A stretch of DNA of 64,000 bases from Eledone cirrhosa (Eukaryota > Mollusca > Cephalopoda > Octopoda > Eledonidae), in NCBI GenBank assembly GCA_964016885.1, contig OZ024744.1:26740108-26804107 (forward strand). The letters run 5' to 3'. Of the stretch, positions 21,985-33,907 are shown piece by piece (the first letter of the stretch is position 1; every line of letters starts with the position of its first letter). Position numbers and translations under genes: made by a program. The notes under the pieces are model-generated. The model was not told the DNA's origin and searched no databases. It was given only the letters and a program-made list of their open reading frames with translations.

Positions 21985-24900
21985 CTACAGCCGCATGACC
22001 AGAGTAGGCCCAGTCACAAGGGCCATTCTCGCCACATACACCCACCTTCCAGCAAATGTACTGGGGGGCAGCACTTCTCTCTCAACCCTCACCTTCCTTT
22101 CCAAGTGAAACTTGAAAAAGTTGATGAGGGATTGGCCGAAGAGAAACGTGTCTGTCTTCAGTCCTTTCAACCTCGTCCACCATACAACCTCTTTCGCTAC
22201 TGCCACCAGACAGAGGAAAATTACCTGCCCTTCCTGGCCAAAAGAAGGCGGCGGGTCGATCTTCACTATGGTCTCGGCCGATAGCCGGCTCCGTTCTACA
22301 CGCGACAACAGCTGTTCGACATAATTCCACAAGTCAGTAATGCACGGACACTGGACGAGTGCGTGCAGAACGGTTGCGTCGCTCTGTGCGCATCTCGGGC
22401 AGGTCCGTCTGACAGCACTTCCGTGCTAGTAGAGTTTATCTCGAACCGGTAGTGTCCCCGGTAGCACTGCCAAGCGAGGGATTTTTGGAAATTATCCATC
22501 GTCCCCGGCTCGAAAGTCCTCCGGAACAGACTCGTTAGTTCGACTTCGTCGACTCCCAGAACCTTTGCAAGTGCGTCGTCGCACTTGCCCACCACTAATC
22601 CTCTATAGAATTCGAGAGTGGAAGTTCCACTGACTGCATTGCCAGCCTGGTAGAGGGCAGTGAGTGCCTCCCTGGCAACATTTCAGATGCCAGTCACCCA
22701 GTCTCGGTCTCTTCTTGACCCAGGACTGCAGCTCAGTCAAAGAGACGAGCTGCGGAAAGGCCCGTCTGACAAACGGTGACATACCTGTTCACCGTTTAGG
22801 CAGAATATCTTGAGTTGCCACAGTTTCAGCGCGTGTCTGCGCATCATTAGCCACGGCATGCCCAGTCTTCCACGTAGAGGGTAATGACAGCAGATGGACC
22901 GCCTCCCAAGCGGAACATGACACGTCCACAAGAATTTGAAGAGGAGCCGCTCCAAGGTGGCGAGGCGCGAACGGGGGCAAGGGACGACAGTCAGACGGTA
23001 GTAGATGATGGACGCGATGTACGCGTTCACCACCTCCGCTCGACCTTTCAGTTATAGCTTCTTCCCAGCCCATTTCTGGGTGAGACTGGCTACCCTGCCC
23101 GTCACCTCGTCCCAATCCTTATCCACCTGGAGGTTTGGCCCGAACCAAACCCCTTTACAGGTCCAGTGCCTAACGACGCTGTTGGACGGAATGGACTTGC
23201 CATTCCAGGTGCCGAGTTGCAAGCCCACCGACTTTTCCGGAATAAGTTTTGCCCCCGTCAACCTTTCATATTCCTCCAATAAGTTGCCGACCACCTCGAT
23301 TTCTGAGGTGTCCGACACCATCACGGTGATGTCGTCCGCATAGCCGACTCAGCCTTTCCGCATCCCGGTTCGAGCGGGATACAGTGCAACAACTCCAGCT
23401 TCCGCAGTAAAGGCTCGAGAGTCAATACGTACAGAAGGGAGGAGAGAGGGCACCCTTGACGGACCGATCGGGAGACCTGAAACGGTTCCGAGAGGTGGCC
23501 ATTAATTTTGACCATCGAGCAGGTGCCGCTGTGCATTGCAGCGATCTAGCTTCTGAAGATGGGGCCGAAGCCAGCCGCCTTGAGGACAGCCTCCAGGTAC
23601 CCATGGTCGACCCTATCGAATGCTTTCGATTGATCTAAATTGATCAGAGCCCTATTGAAGCCAGGTTTACAACCTACCCTCTCTATGATGTATCGCATTA
23701 GGTGGAGGTTGTCGTGTATGGAGCTGGTTGGGATTGCTCAAGTTTGCGCCTCCCCAACCAAATCCCCGACGACAAGCGCCAACCTTTTCGCTAACACCCT
23801 GGCCAAAATCTTAAACTCTGTATTGAACAGAGTAATGGGCCTGAAATTGTGTAATGTGTCCCTCTTCTTCTCGTCTTTCCTTATCAGCTTCACTACGCCC
23901 TGGCTCACAGAACTGGGAATACTCGCGTTCTGCTGCCAGTTGCAGTAGAGCGCTTCGAGGAGATTGGAGAAGAAGTCTGGATTATTTGCGTAAAGCTCGT
24001 AGGGCAGACCATCCAAACCGGGTGACTTGCAGCTCATGCAGCCGACAAGGGCATACTAAATCTCGGCTGAAGTAATCGGCTTTTCGCAGCTCCCAGCGTC
24101 AGCCGTCGAGTGTTGCAGCAAGCCATAGAAGTAGGGACTGATGTCCGCCACCGTCCCTGACCCACTACTTCCCCCGAACAACAGAGCAAAATGTTGGCCA
24201 AAGGCCTCACACATCCGCTTGGAATCGCTCAGCTCGTGTCCGTCTCGGTCCGTCTAAGACCGAATCGTGATTTTATTACCACGCTGCGCCCCTGCCACGC
24301 GGGCCCATCCTACAGCTTTAGTTCCCTCGTTTCTCAGAGCACGCTCCTTAGCTCTGACAATGAAACCTTCGTGTTTCACATCGAAGAAATGGTCTAATGC
24401 CATTCTCGCCGCTAGCACATTAGTTGCAATGCCACTACCAATAGCCTCGTCTAACTTATCTACCAACTCCCCCTCCTTTCTATTTTTCTCTAACGCTAGT
24501 TCTTTGCTAAACTCTATCGACATTACTCTAATCTCTCTTTTGAGAGCCCCCCAACCATCTATTGTTGACGACTCCCCCTGTCAACTTTTTCTTAACTAAA
24601 TTGTTGACCTGGTCCCTGTAAGCCTTACGTGCCGGAAATGACATGTTAGCATCCAGTAACCGGGTCCTAATCTACGCGTCTTATATAGGTCGACCATACA
24701 GATCACAAACTTGTGATCTGAATAGGCGACCGTTTCAAACGTGGACAGCTTACACTATTTCTGTGTATTTTCCTAATGAATATCCTGTCTATATACGATC
24801 TAGATGACCCTATGCGGTTAGTCCATATCCACACTGGCGCATTAGGGAAATCTAGTCGATACCTATCAGACAGTTGGAACTGGCTGATCAGGTTCTTGAG

Positions 24901-25191
24901 CCTTTTGCACCCCCGCTCCTATCGGATACTCCCACACAGTCTCAGCGTGCGTCTAAGATGCCGTCCAGTCCCCCGCTAACAGTAAAGGGCGAGACGTACC
25001 CAGAAAGGCTACCAGGCGTCTAAAGACCGCCTCCTATTCTTGGGAGCTAGTGCGCGCTTGTTGGAAATCCTGGTTCCACTGACGGCAATTACATCCATTT
25101 CTAGAGACCTGAGGTCGTTGAGCAGTTGACCCTACTTCCAGGACGATCCCAGGCCTCGAACATTTAAACTTCCTACACTTAATACGGCCAT
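21985..25191 (-). pseudogene. Tx1-like ORF2, copy D
   Basis: The start codon at 25191 opens MAVLSVGSLNVRGLGSSWK. The endonuclease is largely lost: about 0.2 kb is deleted near 25040, and what remains is out of frame. RT blocks survive as fragments, including SPGLDGLPYELYA near 24020, RQGCPLSSLLYVLTLEPLL near 23450 and a YADD-like box near 23340 that is put out of frame by one missing base. The knuckle region at 22380-22440 is also disrupted, and the C-terminal block (21985-22332) stays open. At least seven frame changes make this the most decayed of the long copies. Confidence 0.8.
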
Positions 25192-25222
25192 GTTGGCAGG
25201 TTAAAAGAGAGAGTGGAAAGGT

Positions 25223-26963
25223 TTACTTACATTCCGGGCTCTTGTGAAGGTCGGGTGGTTCGACCTCCATAGTTGGTGGGGTTTCTTTTGGGAACCCCTT
25301 TAAAAGTCTTGAAGTGGGTTTTACGTTCGCGGTTCCCACGTCCCGAGGAAAGCTGTCTCGTATCTCTTTGTATAAATCAAGCGACATTCGCACCAGAAAC
25401 AAATCTTCCGGCACGCGAAATGTGCTCGATTTAAAAATGTCCCCCCCTTATCGTATATTTTCACTTCGTGCTACGAGGGCAATCAGTTCCTTGTTGGCCC
25501 TCCTGACGAGCACGAAGTCTTGTATGTTTTCTTGGTGTGATTTTATTTGTTTGTGTGACTGTGGTGGTGATGGTATCGGTGGTGCTGTTTTGGTTGTCTG
25601 TGTTTGTTGTGAGTGCGGTGTGTGTGGTTTCAGATGATTGTGTGTGTATTTGTGTCTGTTTACGTTGTTTGCGGTTGGGGGCTTCTGGTGGTGGTGATGG
25701 TAGTGATGATGTTGGTAATTATTGCAGAGATGTTTGTGCGTGGGTGGTGTCTGCATTTTTTTATCGTGGGTGATTTTGTGCTTTGTTGAGTTTTTTTCTT
25801 CATTTTGTGTTTCCTTTTTTGTATTTTGGGGTTTGGGGTTTTCCCTCATCTTCACTGTTGGTAGATGATGGGTCTGTGTCTGTAAGTGTGTCTGTATGTG
25901 TGTCTGTGTGTTTGTTTATGGTTTTATTGGTGTGTCTATGTTTGGGGGAAGGGGGAATTTGACAGCTTTCCTCGTTTCCTCCCTGGGTGGTCAATGTTGG
26001 TGGTGGTCTTCCTATTGGTGTTGCTGTTGGTGGTTTTGCCGGTGCTGGTGTTGGTTGTGGTCCTCGCCCCGGAGCCGGCAGCAGTGGAGCCTTTCGATCC
26101 CTTGCATCTTTCAGCAGTTGAGGGCAGAAGGCTCGCAATTAGGTTTTTTCCCCCACAGACAAAACAATGCGGCCTTTTGCCCTCGGTCATAATATGAATG
26201 ACCGTCCCATTCTGAAGGCGGATGTGGTCCGGGATTGTCTTCACATTCTCAGGCCTGAACTGGACAAGGATCTCCAGGTCAACCCCGACCAGTCCTCTCT
26301 GGCCGTTCTGGTCACTTCTATAGGGACTGTATCCGTCCCCTCCACAATCACACATCCCAGAAGCCACCACATTTCAAGTCCTGGTGGGATTATGGGAATG
26401 CGGAGACGGGCCGTTCTTTTTCCCATGTGGGAGGGGTACATTATGACCTTGCTGGTTTTGAAAGGGGTCATGGCGTGTTTCATAGCGAGGGCTTCTGACT
26501 TGAACAGCACCGAAATGGTGCCGTACCGTCTGCCCCTCGCTATGTATTCGGTGTCATCTCTGATGCACTTCAGCACGACTTCGACATCTGCTTGTGGGAT
26601 TAAAGCTGCCCTTTTGGTTTGTGCTGAGATGCATCTATAATGCACCGTTCTGCGCTCCACTGCCTCAATAGCTTCTACCGGGACATTTAAGTTGGCCCAA
26701 GTTCGCTCTTGCTTGATGAGCTTCCATGCCTGGGCCAACTTTTCATCTTTGTTTGAGAGGTCCATGTTGAAGCATGGCCTCTTTTTGGCTGCTGCCGCAG
26801 CGAAAGTGTTCTTCTTGTTGTCGTTGGGGGTGTTGTTGTTGTCGTTGTTCTTGTTGGTGTTGTTGTTAGCACTGTCGCTGTTATCATTGTTGTCTTTGGT
26901 GCCGCCGTTGTTCTCGGTGCAGTTGGTATTGTTGCTGTTGATGTTGTCGCTATTTGTTTTCAT
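25223..26963 (-). pseudogene. Tx1-like ORF1, copy D
   Basis: A start at 26963 (MKTNSDNINSNN) leads into a 242-codon open frame. It has an Asn/Thr-rich N-terminus followed by a conserved globular region (WKLIKQERTWANLNVP, RYGTISVLFKSEALAMKHAM, RLRIPIIPPGLEMWWLLG). The next frame includes a knuckle start, RPHCFVCGGKN, after which a shift removes the remaining ligands. The C-terminal part is Pro/His/Thr-rich and ends near 25223. The globular part corresponds in position to the VDVFF...VTQVPPDVP block of copies C and F. Confidence 0.75.
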
Positions 26964-27414
26964 GTTAGTGGTGTTGATATTGTTGTTGTATTTGTTAGTT
27001 TTTTATGTGTATTTTCGTTGTCGCTGTTACTGTCATTTATTTCAAAATTAAAGTTCTGTGTTGTTATCATTGCTGTCTTGGTTTACATTGTTTGTGGTGG
27101 TGTTTGTTTTATCAATTTCTATTAATTTCACCGTAGCGCTCCTCTCAACTTTTACGTCGTTGTCGCACGACAGCAGACATATCGGTGGGGGCGTGGCTCA
27201 GCCATGCTCTTTTTTTCTTTTCGATGATTTTGGTTAAAATGTAAAAGAATTCAAATATTTGGGCTAAAACACCCAAATAATATTCTTTCTCCTTCACAGG
27301 GCAAAGTCTAAGGGTTTGTATGCCTTACACAACAACAACAAATTCAATAAATAAGTTTTGACAGGTAAATAAGTAAACTTACGGGAGCGAGCAAAAAGAG
27401 GTCCGTTCAGACTC
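26964..27414 (-). other. 5' leader of Tx1-like copy D
   Basis: Non-coding AT-rich leader. Nothing was recognised in it apart from its termination at the TAA tract. Confidence 0.5.
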
Positions 27415-27450
27415 AATAATATTAATAATAATAATAATAATAATAATAAT
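27415..27450. repeat. (TAA)n junction between Tx1 copies D and E
   Basis: About 11 units, one imperfect. It separates the 5' end of copy D from the 3' end of copy E, head to tail. Confidence 0.95.
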
Positions 27451-27699
27451 GCTTTCTTTATTAACCACAAGGGTTTACACAAGGTAAGCCATTAAGGACA
27501 ATACAAGACAATACAGGACGGTGCAAATGGGCATTTCTGCGTGTAAAAAAAACAGAGGATGTAACAAAAACGAAAAAATGAAAAATTACCCAATAGAGGG
27601 GAGACTTCAGAGGGACATTCGTGGAGAACACCCATTAAAAAAGCCACGGTGACCCGGACCGCCAGGGCAAGATCCCTCTCCCAGTTTTCCACCCTTAAA

Positions 27700-30600
27700 T
27701 TACAGGCACATACTCAGATTAGGCCCATTCACTCCGGCCATTCTTGCCTCTCTCACCCATCTTTCAATAAAAAGCTGGGAAGAGAGCACTTCCCCCTCTG
27801 CTCTTATTTTCCTTTTTAAATGAAATTTGAAAAAGTTAACCAGGGCATCACCGAAGTGGTAAGTGCTCGTCTTCAGCCCTTTCAAGCGCGTCCACCATAC
27901 TATCTATTTCGCCATGGCCAGAAGTCAACAATGCTTGGACATTGGACGATTGCGTGCGGGACGGTTTCGTCGCCCTGCGCGCATCTCGGACATGCCCGGC
28001 TGACGGCCCCTCTATACATGTAGAGTTTATCCCGAAATGGCAAAGCTCCTCGGTAGCACTGCCAGGACAGGGTTTTCTGGAAGTTGTCCATAGGCCCCGG
28101 CCCGAAAGTTCTCCCGAAGAGATTGGCTAGTTGATTTTCGTCGACGCCAAGACTTTCCCCAAGTACGTCGTCGCTCTTCCCCTCCACTAATCCTCTATAG
28201 AACGCCAAGGTGGAGTTTCCACCGATCACATTGCCCGATTGGTCGAGGGCTGTGAGCGCCTGAAGAAATTCCAATCTCCAAGCGCTCCCTCTCGTTCTTC
28301 GCTTGTCCCAGGACTGCAGCTCCGTCAAGGAGACGAGCTGGGGAAAGACGCGTCTAGCAAACGGCGACCACACCTGATCACCGTCGAGGAAGAGGTGGAG
28401 ATGTCGTGCCTGAGCGCGTGTCTGCGCATCATCAGCCACGGCATGCCCAGTCCTTCACGTAGCGGGTGTTGACAGCAGATGGACCGCCGGAGCATCGCAG
28501 CGCGTCCCTTCCACAACAAGCGAAAGAGCAAACGCTCCAGCGCAGTCAGTCGGGGCTTAGGACAAGGTACGACGGTCAAGCGGTAGCAGATGACAGACGC
28601 TATGTACGCGTTAGCCACCTCCGCTCGACCTTTCAGGGATAGCTTCCTCTCCGTCCATTTCTGCGTGAGAGAAGCCACCCTGCTCGTCACCTCGTCCCAG
28701 GTTTTGTCCGTCTGGAGGTCCGGACCGAACCAGACCTCTAGCAATTTAACCGGTCCGTCCGTCCAGCGCCCGACGACGCTGTTGGACGGCATGGACCTGC
28801 CTCTCCTGGTTGATCATTGCTCCTGTCACCGCTTCATATTCTCTTAGTGTAGTGCTGATCGCCACGATGTATTTGGCGTTCGACACCACTACGGTGACAT
28901 CGTCCGCATATGCTGACACAGATCTTCCGCATCCTAGTTCGCGCGGGAGCCCACCCCCTCAACGTCTCCAGTTTGTGCAGTAATTGCTCGAGTGTCAATA
29001 CGTACAAGAGGGACGAGAGGGGACATCCTTGGCGAACCGAGCGCATGATGTTGTACAGAGCAAATATCGCTGTGCATGGCAGCGATCCATCCTCTGAAGA
29101 CGGGCCCAAAGCCAGCCGCCCTCAGGACTGCCGCCAGATAACGATGGTCGACCCTATCGAAAGCTTTCGACTGATCTAAATTGATCAAGGACCCACTCGT
29201 GCCAGGTTCCCTAGCTACCCTCTCCAGGATGTATCGAATGAGGTGATGGTTGTCGTGGATGGATCTGTCAGCAATGGCGCATGTCTGCGCCTCTCCCACC
29301 AGACCACCGACGAAAAGCGCCAACCTCTTTACTAGCACCATGGCCAAAATCTTGAACTCTGTGTTAATCAGAGTTTTGGGCCTGAAATTATTTATGTTAC
29401 CCCCCTTGTTCGGATCTTTTCTCAGCAGCGGACCGCTTCTCGGCTTACAGAGCTGCGAATTCTTCCGTTCTGTTGCCAGTTGCAGAAGACGTCCGCCAAG
29501 AGGCCTCCTAACAAGTCTGGGATTTGTACGTAAAGTTCATAGGGCAGACCATCCAAACCAGGCGATTTACCCCTTGTGCAGCCAGTCATTGCTCCCGTAT
29601 TTCAGCTGCTGTTATCGGCTTTTCGCAACACTCCGCCTCAGTGGCCGAGAGCCGCGGCAGTCCGTCGAGGTAGGCACTAAAGTTCATCCCTCGATCCTGC
29701 CCGCCGCTTCCCCCGAACAGCTGAGTGAGGTGTCGTTTAAAAGCTTCACACATTTGCCCGGGATCGAGTAGCATGCGCCCGTCGTGGTCCACCAAAGACC
29801 GGATCGTGGCTTTGTTGCCACGACGCGCCTCCGCCACTCAGGCCCATTGAACGGCTTTCGACCCCTCGTGCCTGAGAGCACGCACCCTAGCTCTGACAAC
29901 GCAGCCGAGGTGTCGTTGAAAAGCTTCACACATTTTCCCGGGATCGAGTAGCATGCACCCGTCGTGGTCCACCAAAGACCGGATCGTGGCTTTGTTGCCA
30001 CGACGCGCCTCCGCCACTCGGGCCCATTGAACGGCTTTCGTCCCCTCGTGCCTGAGAACACGCACCCTAGCTCTGACAACGCAGCCTTCGTGCTTTGCAT
30101 TGAAGAATTGATCAAGGGCCAATTTCGCCGCAAGTACGTCGGTCGCGATGCCTTTGCTAAGCGCCTCGTCTAATTTTCTAACTAGTTCTCCCTCTGCTCT
30201 ATTTTTCTTTATTGCTAAACCTTACTAAACCTAATGGATCTATTCTAATCACTCTTTTCATAGCAAACCACCATTTGTTGTTGACGATGGCCTCCGTCAA
30301 CGCCCGCTTAACTAGTTCGCTAATCCGGTCTCTGTAGGCCTTGCGCGCTGTTAATGACGCGTTTAGCTTCCAATAGCCGGGTCCTTGTCTATGAAGCCTA
30401 TCTAAGTCAACCACACAGATCACGAATTTGTCGTGCGTGTAGCTGACTATCTTGAATTGTGGACAGCCTATGCTAGACCTATCTATTTCCCTACAAAATA
30501 CTCTATCTAGATATGATCTGGATGAACCGATGCGGTTTGTCCAAGTCCTCATTGGCACATTCGGGAAATAAAATCGGTACCTGCCAGACAGTTCAAAACG

Positions 30601-31100
30601 CCTGAGCAGGCTCTTGCACCCTCCTCCCATATCCACTAATCCCACACAGTCCCAGCGTGCATCTAAGATCCCGTTCCAGTCGCCCACTAACACTAAAGAG
30701 CGGGACGTTCCAAGAAAGGTCTCCAGTCGCCGGAAGAAATCAGGCCGCCCTGCTCTTGTCGGGGAATAAGCGGCCACTAGCCTGAAAGCTTGCCCGTCTC
30801 CGCTGGTCACGTCCAGCACCACCAACTTACCTTTTGGGTCCAGGAAGATGGCCCGAATGGCGAGATCCAAACCTCTCCGAAAAAGCACAGCAACTCCTCC
30901 CCCCGATCCCGGACGGCTGGAAGATGCGTACACATCGTAGCCGCCGAAGATCGGAGCCAAGGCCCGTGCTTCGGAGATTCTGGTCTCGCTGATGGCCACT
31001 ACATCTATGTTTAGTGACCTGAGGTCGTTGAGCAGGTGTCCCTGCTTCCATGACGACCCCAACCACGCACATTTATGCTTCCTATTCTGAGTGAGGTCAT
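27700..31100 (-). pseudogene. Tx1-like ORF2, copy E
   Basis: The start codon lies at 31100, with a one-base loss just after it. The frame 30199-31062 then holds a nearly complete APE endonuclease: DVVAISETRISEAR, the catalytic-like block VLVGDWNGILDARWDCVG, and RTWTNRIGSSRSYLDRVFCR. The linker contains a 180-bp in-frame tandem duplication at 29727-30086. RT blocks include LINLDQSKAFDRVDH and a YADD box near 28910 that is read in another frame. The thumb and knuckle region (CPRCAQGDETVPHAIVQC) lie at 27900-28792. About 0.1 kb upstream of the C-terminal block is missing near 27915. Several frameshifts prevent function. Confidence 0.87.
29727..30086 (-). repeat. 180-bp tandem duplication inside copy E ORF2
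   Basis: Copy 1 spans 29727-29906 and copy 2 spans 29907-30086, nearly identical and each exactly 60 codons. The sibling copies A and C have a single unit, so the duplication is specific to this insertion or its immediate source. Confidence 0.92.
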
Positions 31101-31150
31101 GTTGAAAAGGAGTGGAAAAAGATGGGAAAGACCACTACCTCACTTTTTGT

Positions 31151-31170
31151 GGGGGGGGGGGGGGGGGGGG
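31151..31170 (+). repeat. 20-G homopolymer in copy E inter-ORF spacer
   Basis: A pure run of 20 G between ORF2 and ORF1. Copy A has CTTCTCGCAGAGGAAGG at the same place, so the run is not ancestral. It could form a G-quadruplex or be an assembly-prone tract. Confidence 0.95.
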
Positions 31171-31215
31171 TTTCCATCCTTCTCACTGCTTTTGGCCTCC
31201 TCCGGAAGAATGTCC

Positions 31216-33135
31216 TTATAAATCCTCCTGGAGAGTGCTTGTCGGAAGTCTCCGATGTCCTTGGGGAATTTTTGTTATAGTGTCGTGTACGCTTTCTGTG
31301 TGATGCGAGTGATTTGTATGTGTGGAGGTGGTGTGGACTTTTGGGATGTTGTGTAGTCTTTTCTGTGATGCTGGTGTTGTGTTGCATGTAGTGTAATAAT
31401 TGGTTGTTCAAATTTAATTGTTTCTATTTTAGGCACAAGGCCAGCAATTACCCAGTACATTACTGGTACTTTATTTTTTCAACCCCCGTAAGGATGAAAG
31501 GCAAAGTTAACCTCGGCGGGATTTGAACTCAGATCATAAAGGGACGTAACTCTATGCTTCAAAGCATGGTGTCCGGCTCTCTACCGATACTGCTGTGTAG
31601 TGTGTATCGTTTTGGTTGTTTTGTTTTGTTTGTGTTTGTTGTGGGTTTGTTTCTGTTTCACTTGTTGGTGACTTTTGTGGTGTTGTTGATGGTGGTGTTG
31701 AGGTTAATGATGGTGATGGTGTTGGTGTTTATGGTGATGGTGTTGGTGATGCTGGTGTGGATGGTGGCATATCTGTCGTAACTTTTTTGTTTGTTAGTTT
31801 ATTTGTTTCCCCCTGTATTTTGTTTTTGGAGGGGGAAGGAAGAGTATTTTTTCTTTTTTGGTTTCTTTTTCTTTTTTTCTTTTTTCCTGATACCGTTTCC
31901 CACTCCTCATCGTCACAATCTGTCTCCAGTTGCGATAGGTCGGGGAGTGGAAAATCCTCCATAGGCGTTGGTTTTGGTTGTGGCGTGGTGGATGGTGGAG
32001 GCTCTGGTGCTAATTCTATCACGGTGGGTCGTGGTGGTGTTGGTTTGCTACTGTTGCTGGGGTTGCTGCTGTTACAGTTGCTTCTGTTGTTGCTGCTACA
32101 ATTGTTTCTGCCATTTCTGCTGCTGATGGTATTGATGGTTGAGTCACTGGGGTGGGTAAGAGAGGTGGCCTCAACTTTTTAGCTTGAGGGCAGAAAGCCT
32201 TTAGGTGGGTTCCTTCACCACACACGACACACCTAGGCCTTCTACCCTCAACGATTACGGTGAGGTGGCTGTTGTCATTGAGGTCTATCACCTCTGGAAT
32301 TTCCTCAATGTTTTTTTGGTCCGCTTGGATCAGGAACTCCATTCCAGATCCGGACTAGTTCTGCTTTTCTTTTGTTACTTCGATTATTTTCGTGTTGGCC
32401 TCGATGCCGGCAAGGACGACAGCCATTAGCCCGGAAATTTCGATGGCCGGTGGAACGTGGGTCACGCTGATCTTCATGAGTCTCTGACCACAATAGTTTG
32501 CGAGGACTGTGAAGTCGTCACTTCTTAATTGGGCCATGGGGTGCCCTCAAGCTTCCTGTGGTGTTTCAAAGAAAACGTTCACGGTTCCATATTTCTGCCC
32601 ACGTCTGATGTGAGTTTTTTCGCCCACACATGTCCCAAAGCTTTTTGTATTTGGGACTCGGATGCCCGTTCCACTCGGCGTGATTTTGTGTTTATCGTCC
32701 GATATGACACGGTGCATAGGCGCCGATGCTCCATTTTATTAGGTGGGAGGTGAGGCTGACTCTGTACCCATCTTTTTTTACCATTCTCTTGGCTTCATTT
32801 AATTCATCCTGGCTTACTTCGATTGTTTCGCTTTTTGTGGCTGCTTTGGCAAACGACACATTTTGTTTTGCGGTGGTGTTGATGTTGATGTTGTTCTTCT
32901 TATTGTTGTTGTTGCTGTTGTTGTTATTGTTAATTTTAGTTTCAGTTGTGGTGGAAACTGGTGGTGGTGTCAGTGGTGTTCGGCGTGGAATTGTCAATTC
33001 TGGGTGAATCCATTTCGATGTCATGAGATAATAACTTTGGGGGGGGGTGGAATTCTGTTTCGTTGTGGTGGTGGTGGTGTTGGTGGTGGTGGGGGCGGGT
33101 GGGGGTCTGTTAAGAACAGTAAATTTGTCGTCCAT
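31216..33135 (-). pseudogene. Tx1-like ORF1, copy E, with SINE insertion
   Basis: Start at 33135 (MDDKFTVLNRPPP). A Thr/Asn-rich N-terminus is followed by the conserved core with VTHVPPAIEISGLMAVVLAG. A complete CCHC knuckle, CVVCGEGTHLKAFC, lies near 32180-32250. A Pro-rich linker with LPDLSQLETDCDDEEWETV and a short Lys-rich tract follow. The SINE at 31422-31590 interrupts the C-terminal part. The stop corresponds to TAA at 31216-31218. Several frameshifts are present. The knuckle supports an RNA-binding role for this family's ORF1. Confidence 0.78.
31422..31590 (-). repeat. tRNA-derived SINE, nearly complete, inserted in ORF1 of copy E
   Basis: On the minus strand the element begins inside a degenerate box A (CGGTAGAGAGCCGG) and contains a good box B, GAGTTCAAATCCCGCC. 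The body AACTTTGCCTTTCATCCTTA, AAAGTACCAGTAA and GCCTTGTGCC follows, then the tail AGAAACAATTAAATTTG. Copy A lacks it at the same site, so insertion postdates divergence of A and E. The 5' end is truncated by roughly 10-15 bases of tRNA-like sequence and no clear target duplication is visible. The body is like common cephalopod SINEs, the main taxonomic clue in the window. Confidence 0.88.
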
Positions 33136-33352
33136 GATTTTTTTTTTCAAACAAATATTTTGTTTGATAAATAAAATGTTTAAGTTTTTGGCTCAAGGCC
33201 CCAATCTTTTTGAGTGTCATTTTCAGAAAGCAATATATGTGACCTTATAAACACTTAACACCAAAACTTTTCCATAACTGGCAATTTGAAACAACTGAAA
33301 ACAACAAACATTTGCGGAGCTCACGATAATACGATTTCCTACGGAGGTCGCC

Positions 33353-33414
<62 letters not shown>
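33353..33414. repeat. (TAA)n tract between Tx1 copy E and a Dong-2 fragment (head to head)
   Basis: About 20 perfect units between the 5' end of copy E (minus) and the 5'-truncated end of a plus-strand Dong-2 fragment. Confidence 0.97.
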
Positions 33415-33416
<2 letters not shown>

Positions 33417-33844
33417 GGGTATGCTTGCTAATTGATATGTCTGTTCCAATAGACAAGAATGTATCTATAAAAACATTTGAAAAATTGAGCAAGTATAAGG
33501 AACTGGAGATAAAAATAGGAAAAATGTGGAAATTGAGAACTAAAACAATACCAGTGGTTGTAGGCGCTCTGGGAATAATACCTAAGGGGTCTAATGACTA
33601 CTTATCGCAAATCCCAGGAAACCCGCGTATAGGAGAAATACAAAAGATAGTAGTAATGGGAACTGCCCATATACTAAGGAAGATTCCGTCAATATAAGTA
33701 CATCACAAGTCTAAACACTAAAGATGCATGTGTGAGTATGTATGTTCTTTCTTGAACATGGCGGACCTTGTTGTCTCTTGAGGTCACTGGTTGTGACTTG
33801 GTGATAACTCGTATGAATATAAAGCAAGATAAATGCAACTGTAA
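33415..33844 (+). pseudogene. R4/Dong-2 LINE, 3' terminal fragment (restriction-like endonuclease end)
   Basis: The fragment matches the end of the Dong-2 element (46110-46540) almost base for base. An open frame to the TAA stop at 33695-33697 encodes the last part of the restriction-like endonuclease (IDMSVPIDKNVSIKTFEKL, VVVGALGIIPKG). A 3' UTR of about 150 bases leads to (TAA)n. It is a severely 5'-truncated insertion with TAA on both sides. Confidence 0.9.
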
Positions 33845-33846
33845 TG

Positions 33847-33907
<61 letters not shown>
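33845..33907. repeat. (TAA)n tract between Dong-2 fragment and Dong-1 element (head to tail)
   Basis: About 20 units, ending exactly before GGGAAGAAGACGCACG, the 5' end of the next element. Confidence 0.97.

Larger units (their letters stand above)
21717..27414 (-). mobile_element. Tx1-like LINE copy D (third subfamily)
   Basis: The 3' end GATTTCATTTATTGGCCACA abuts (TAA)n at the left. The 5' end near 27414 abuts CAATAATATTAATAATAA. It contains 3' UTR, ORF2 (21985-25191), ORF1 (25223-26963) and a 0.45 kb leader. Sequence is clearly diverged from the A/B/E and C/F groups, most of all in ORF1. Being bounded by TAA on both sides, it fits the same insertion rule. Confidence 0.8.
27451..33352 (-). 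mobile_element. Tx1-like LINE copy E, both ends present
   Basis: The best-preserved Tx1 copy in outline. The 3' end GCTTTCTTTATTAACCACAA lies next to (TAA)n. The 5' end stops at GGAGGTCGCC followed by (AATAAT)n at 33353. It includes ORF2 (27700-31100), a 20-G run, ORF1 (31216-33135) with a SINE inserted, and a 0.2 kb leader. It belongs to the same subfamily as copies A and B. Confidence 0.88.
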
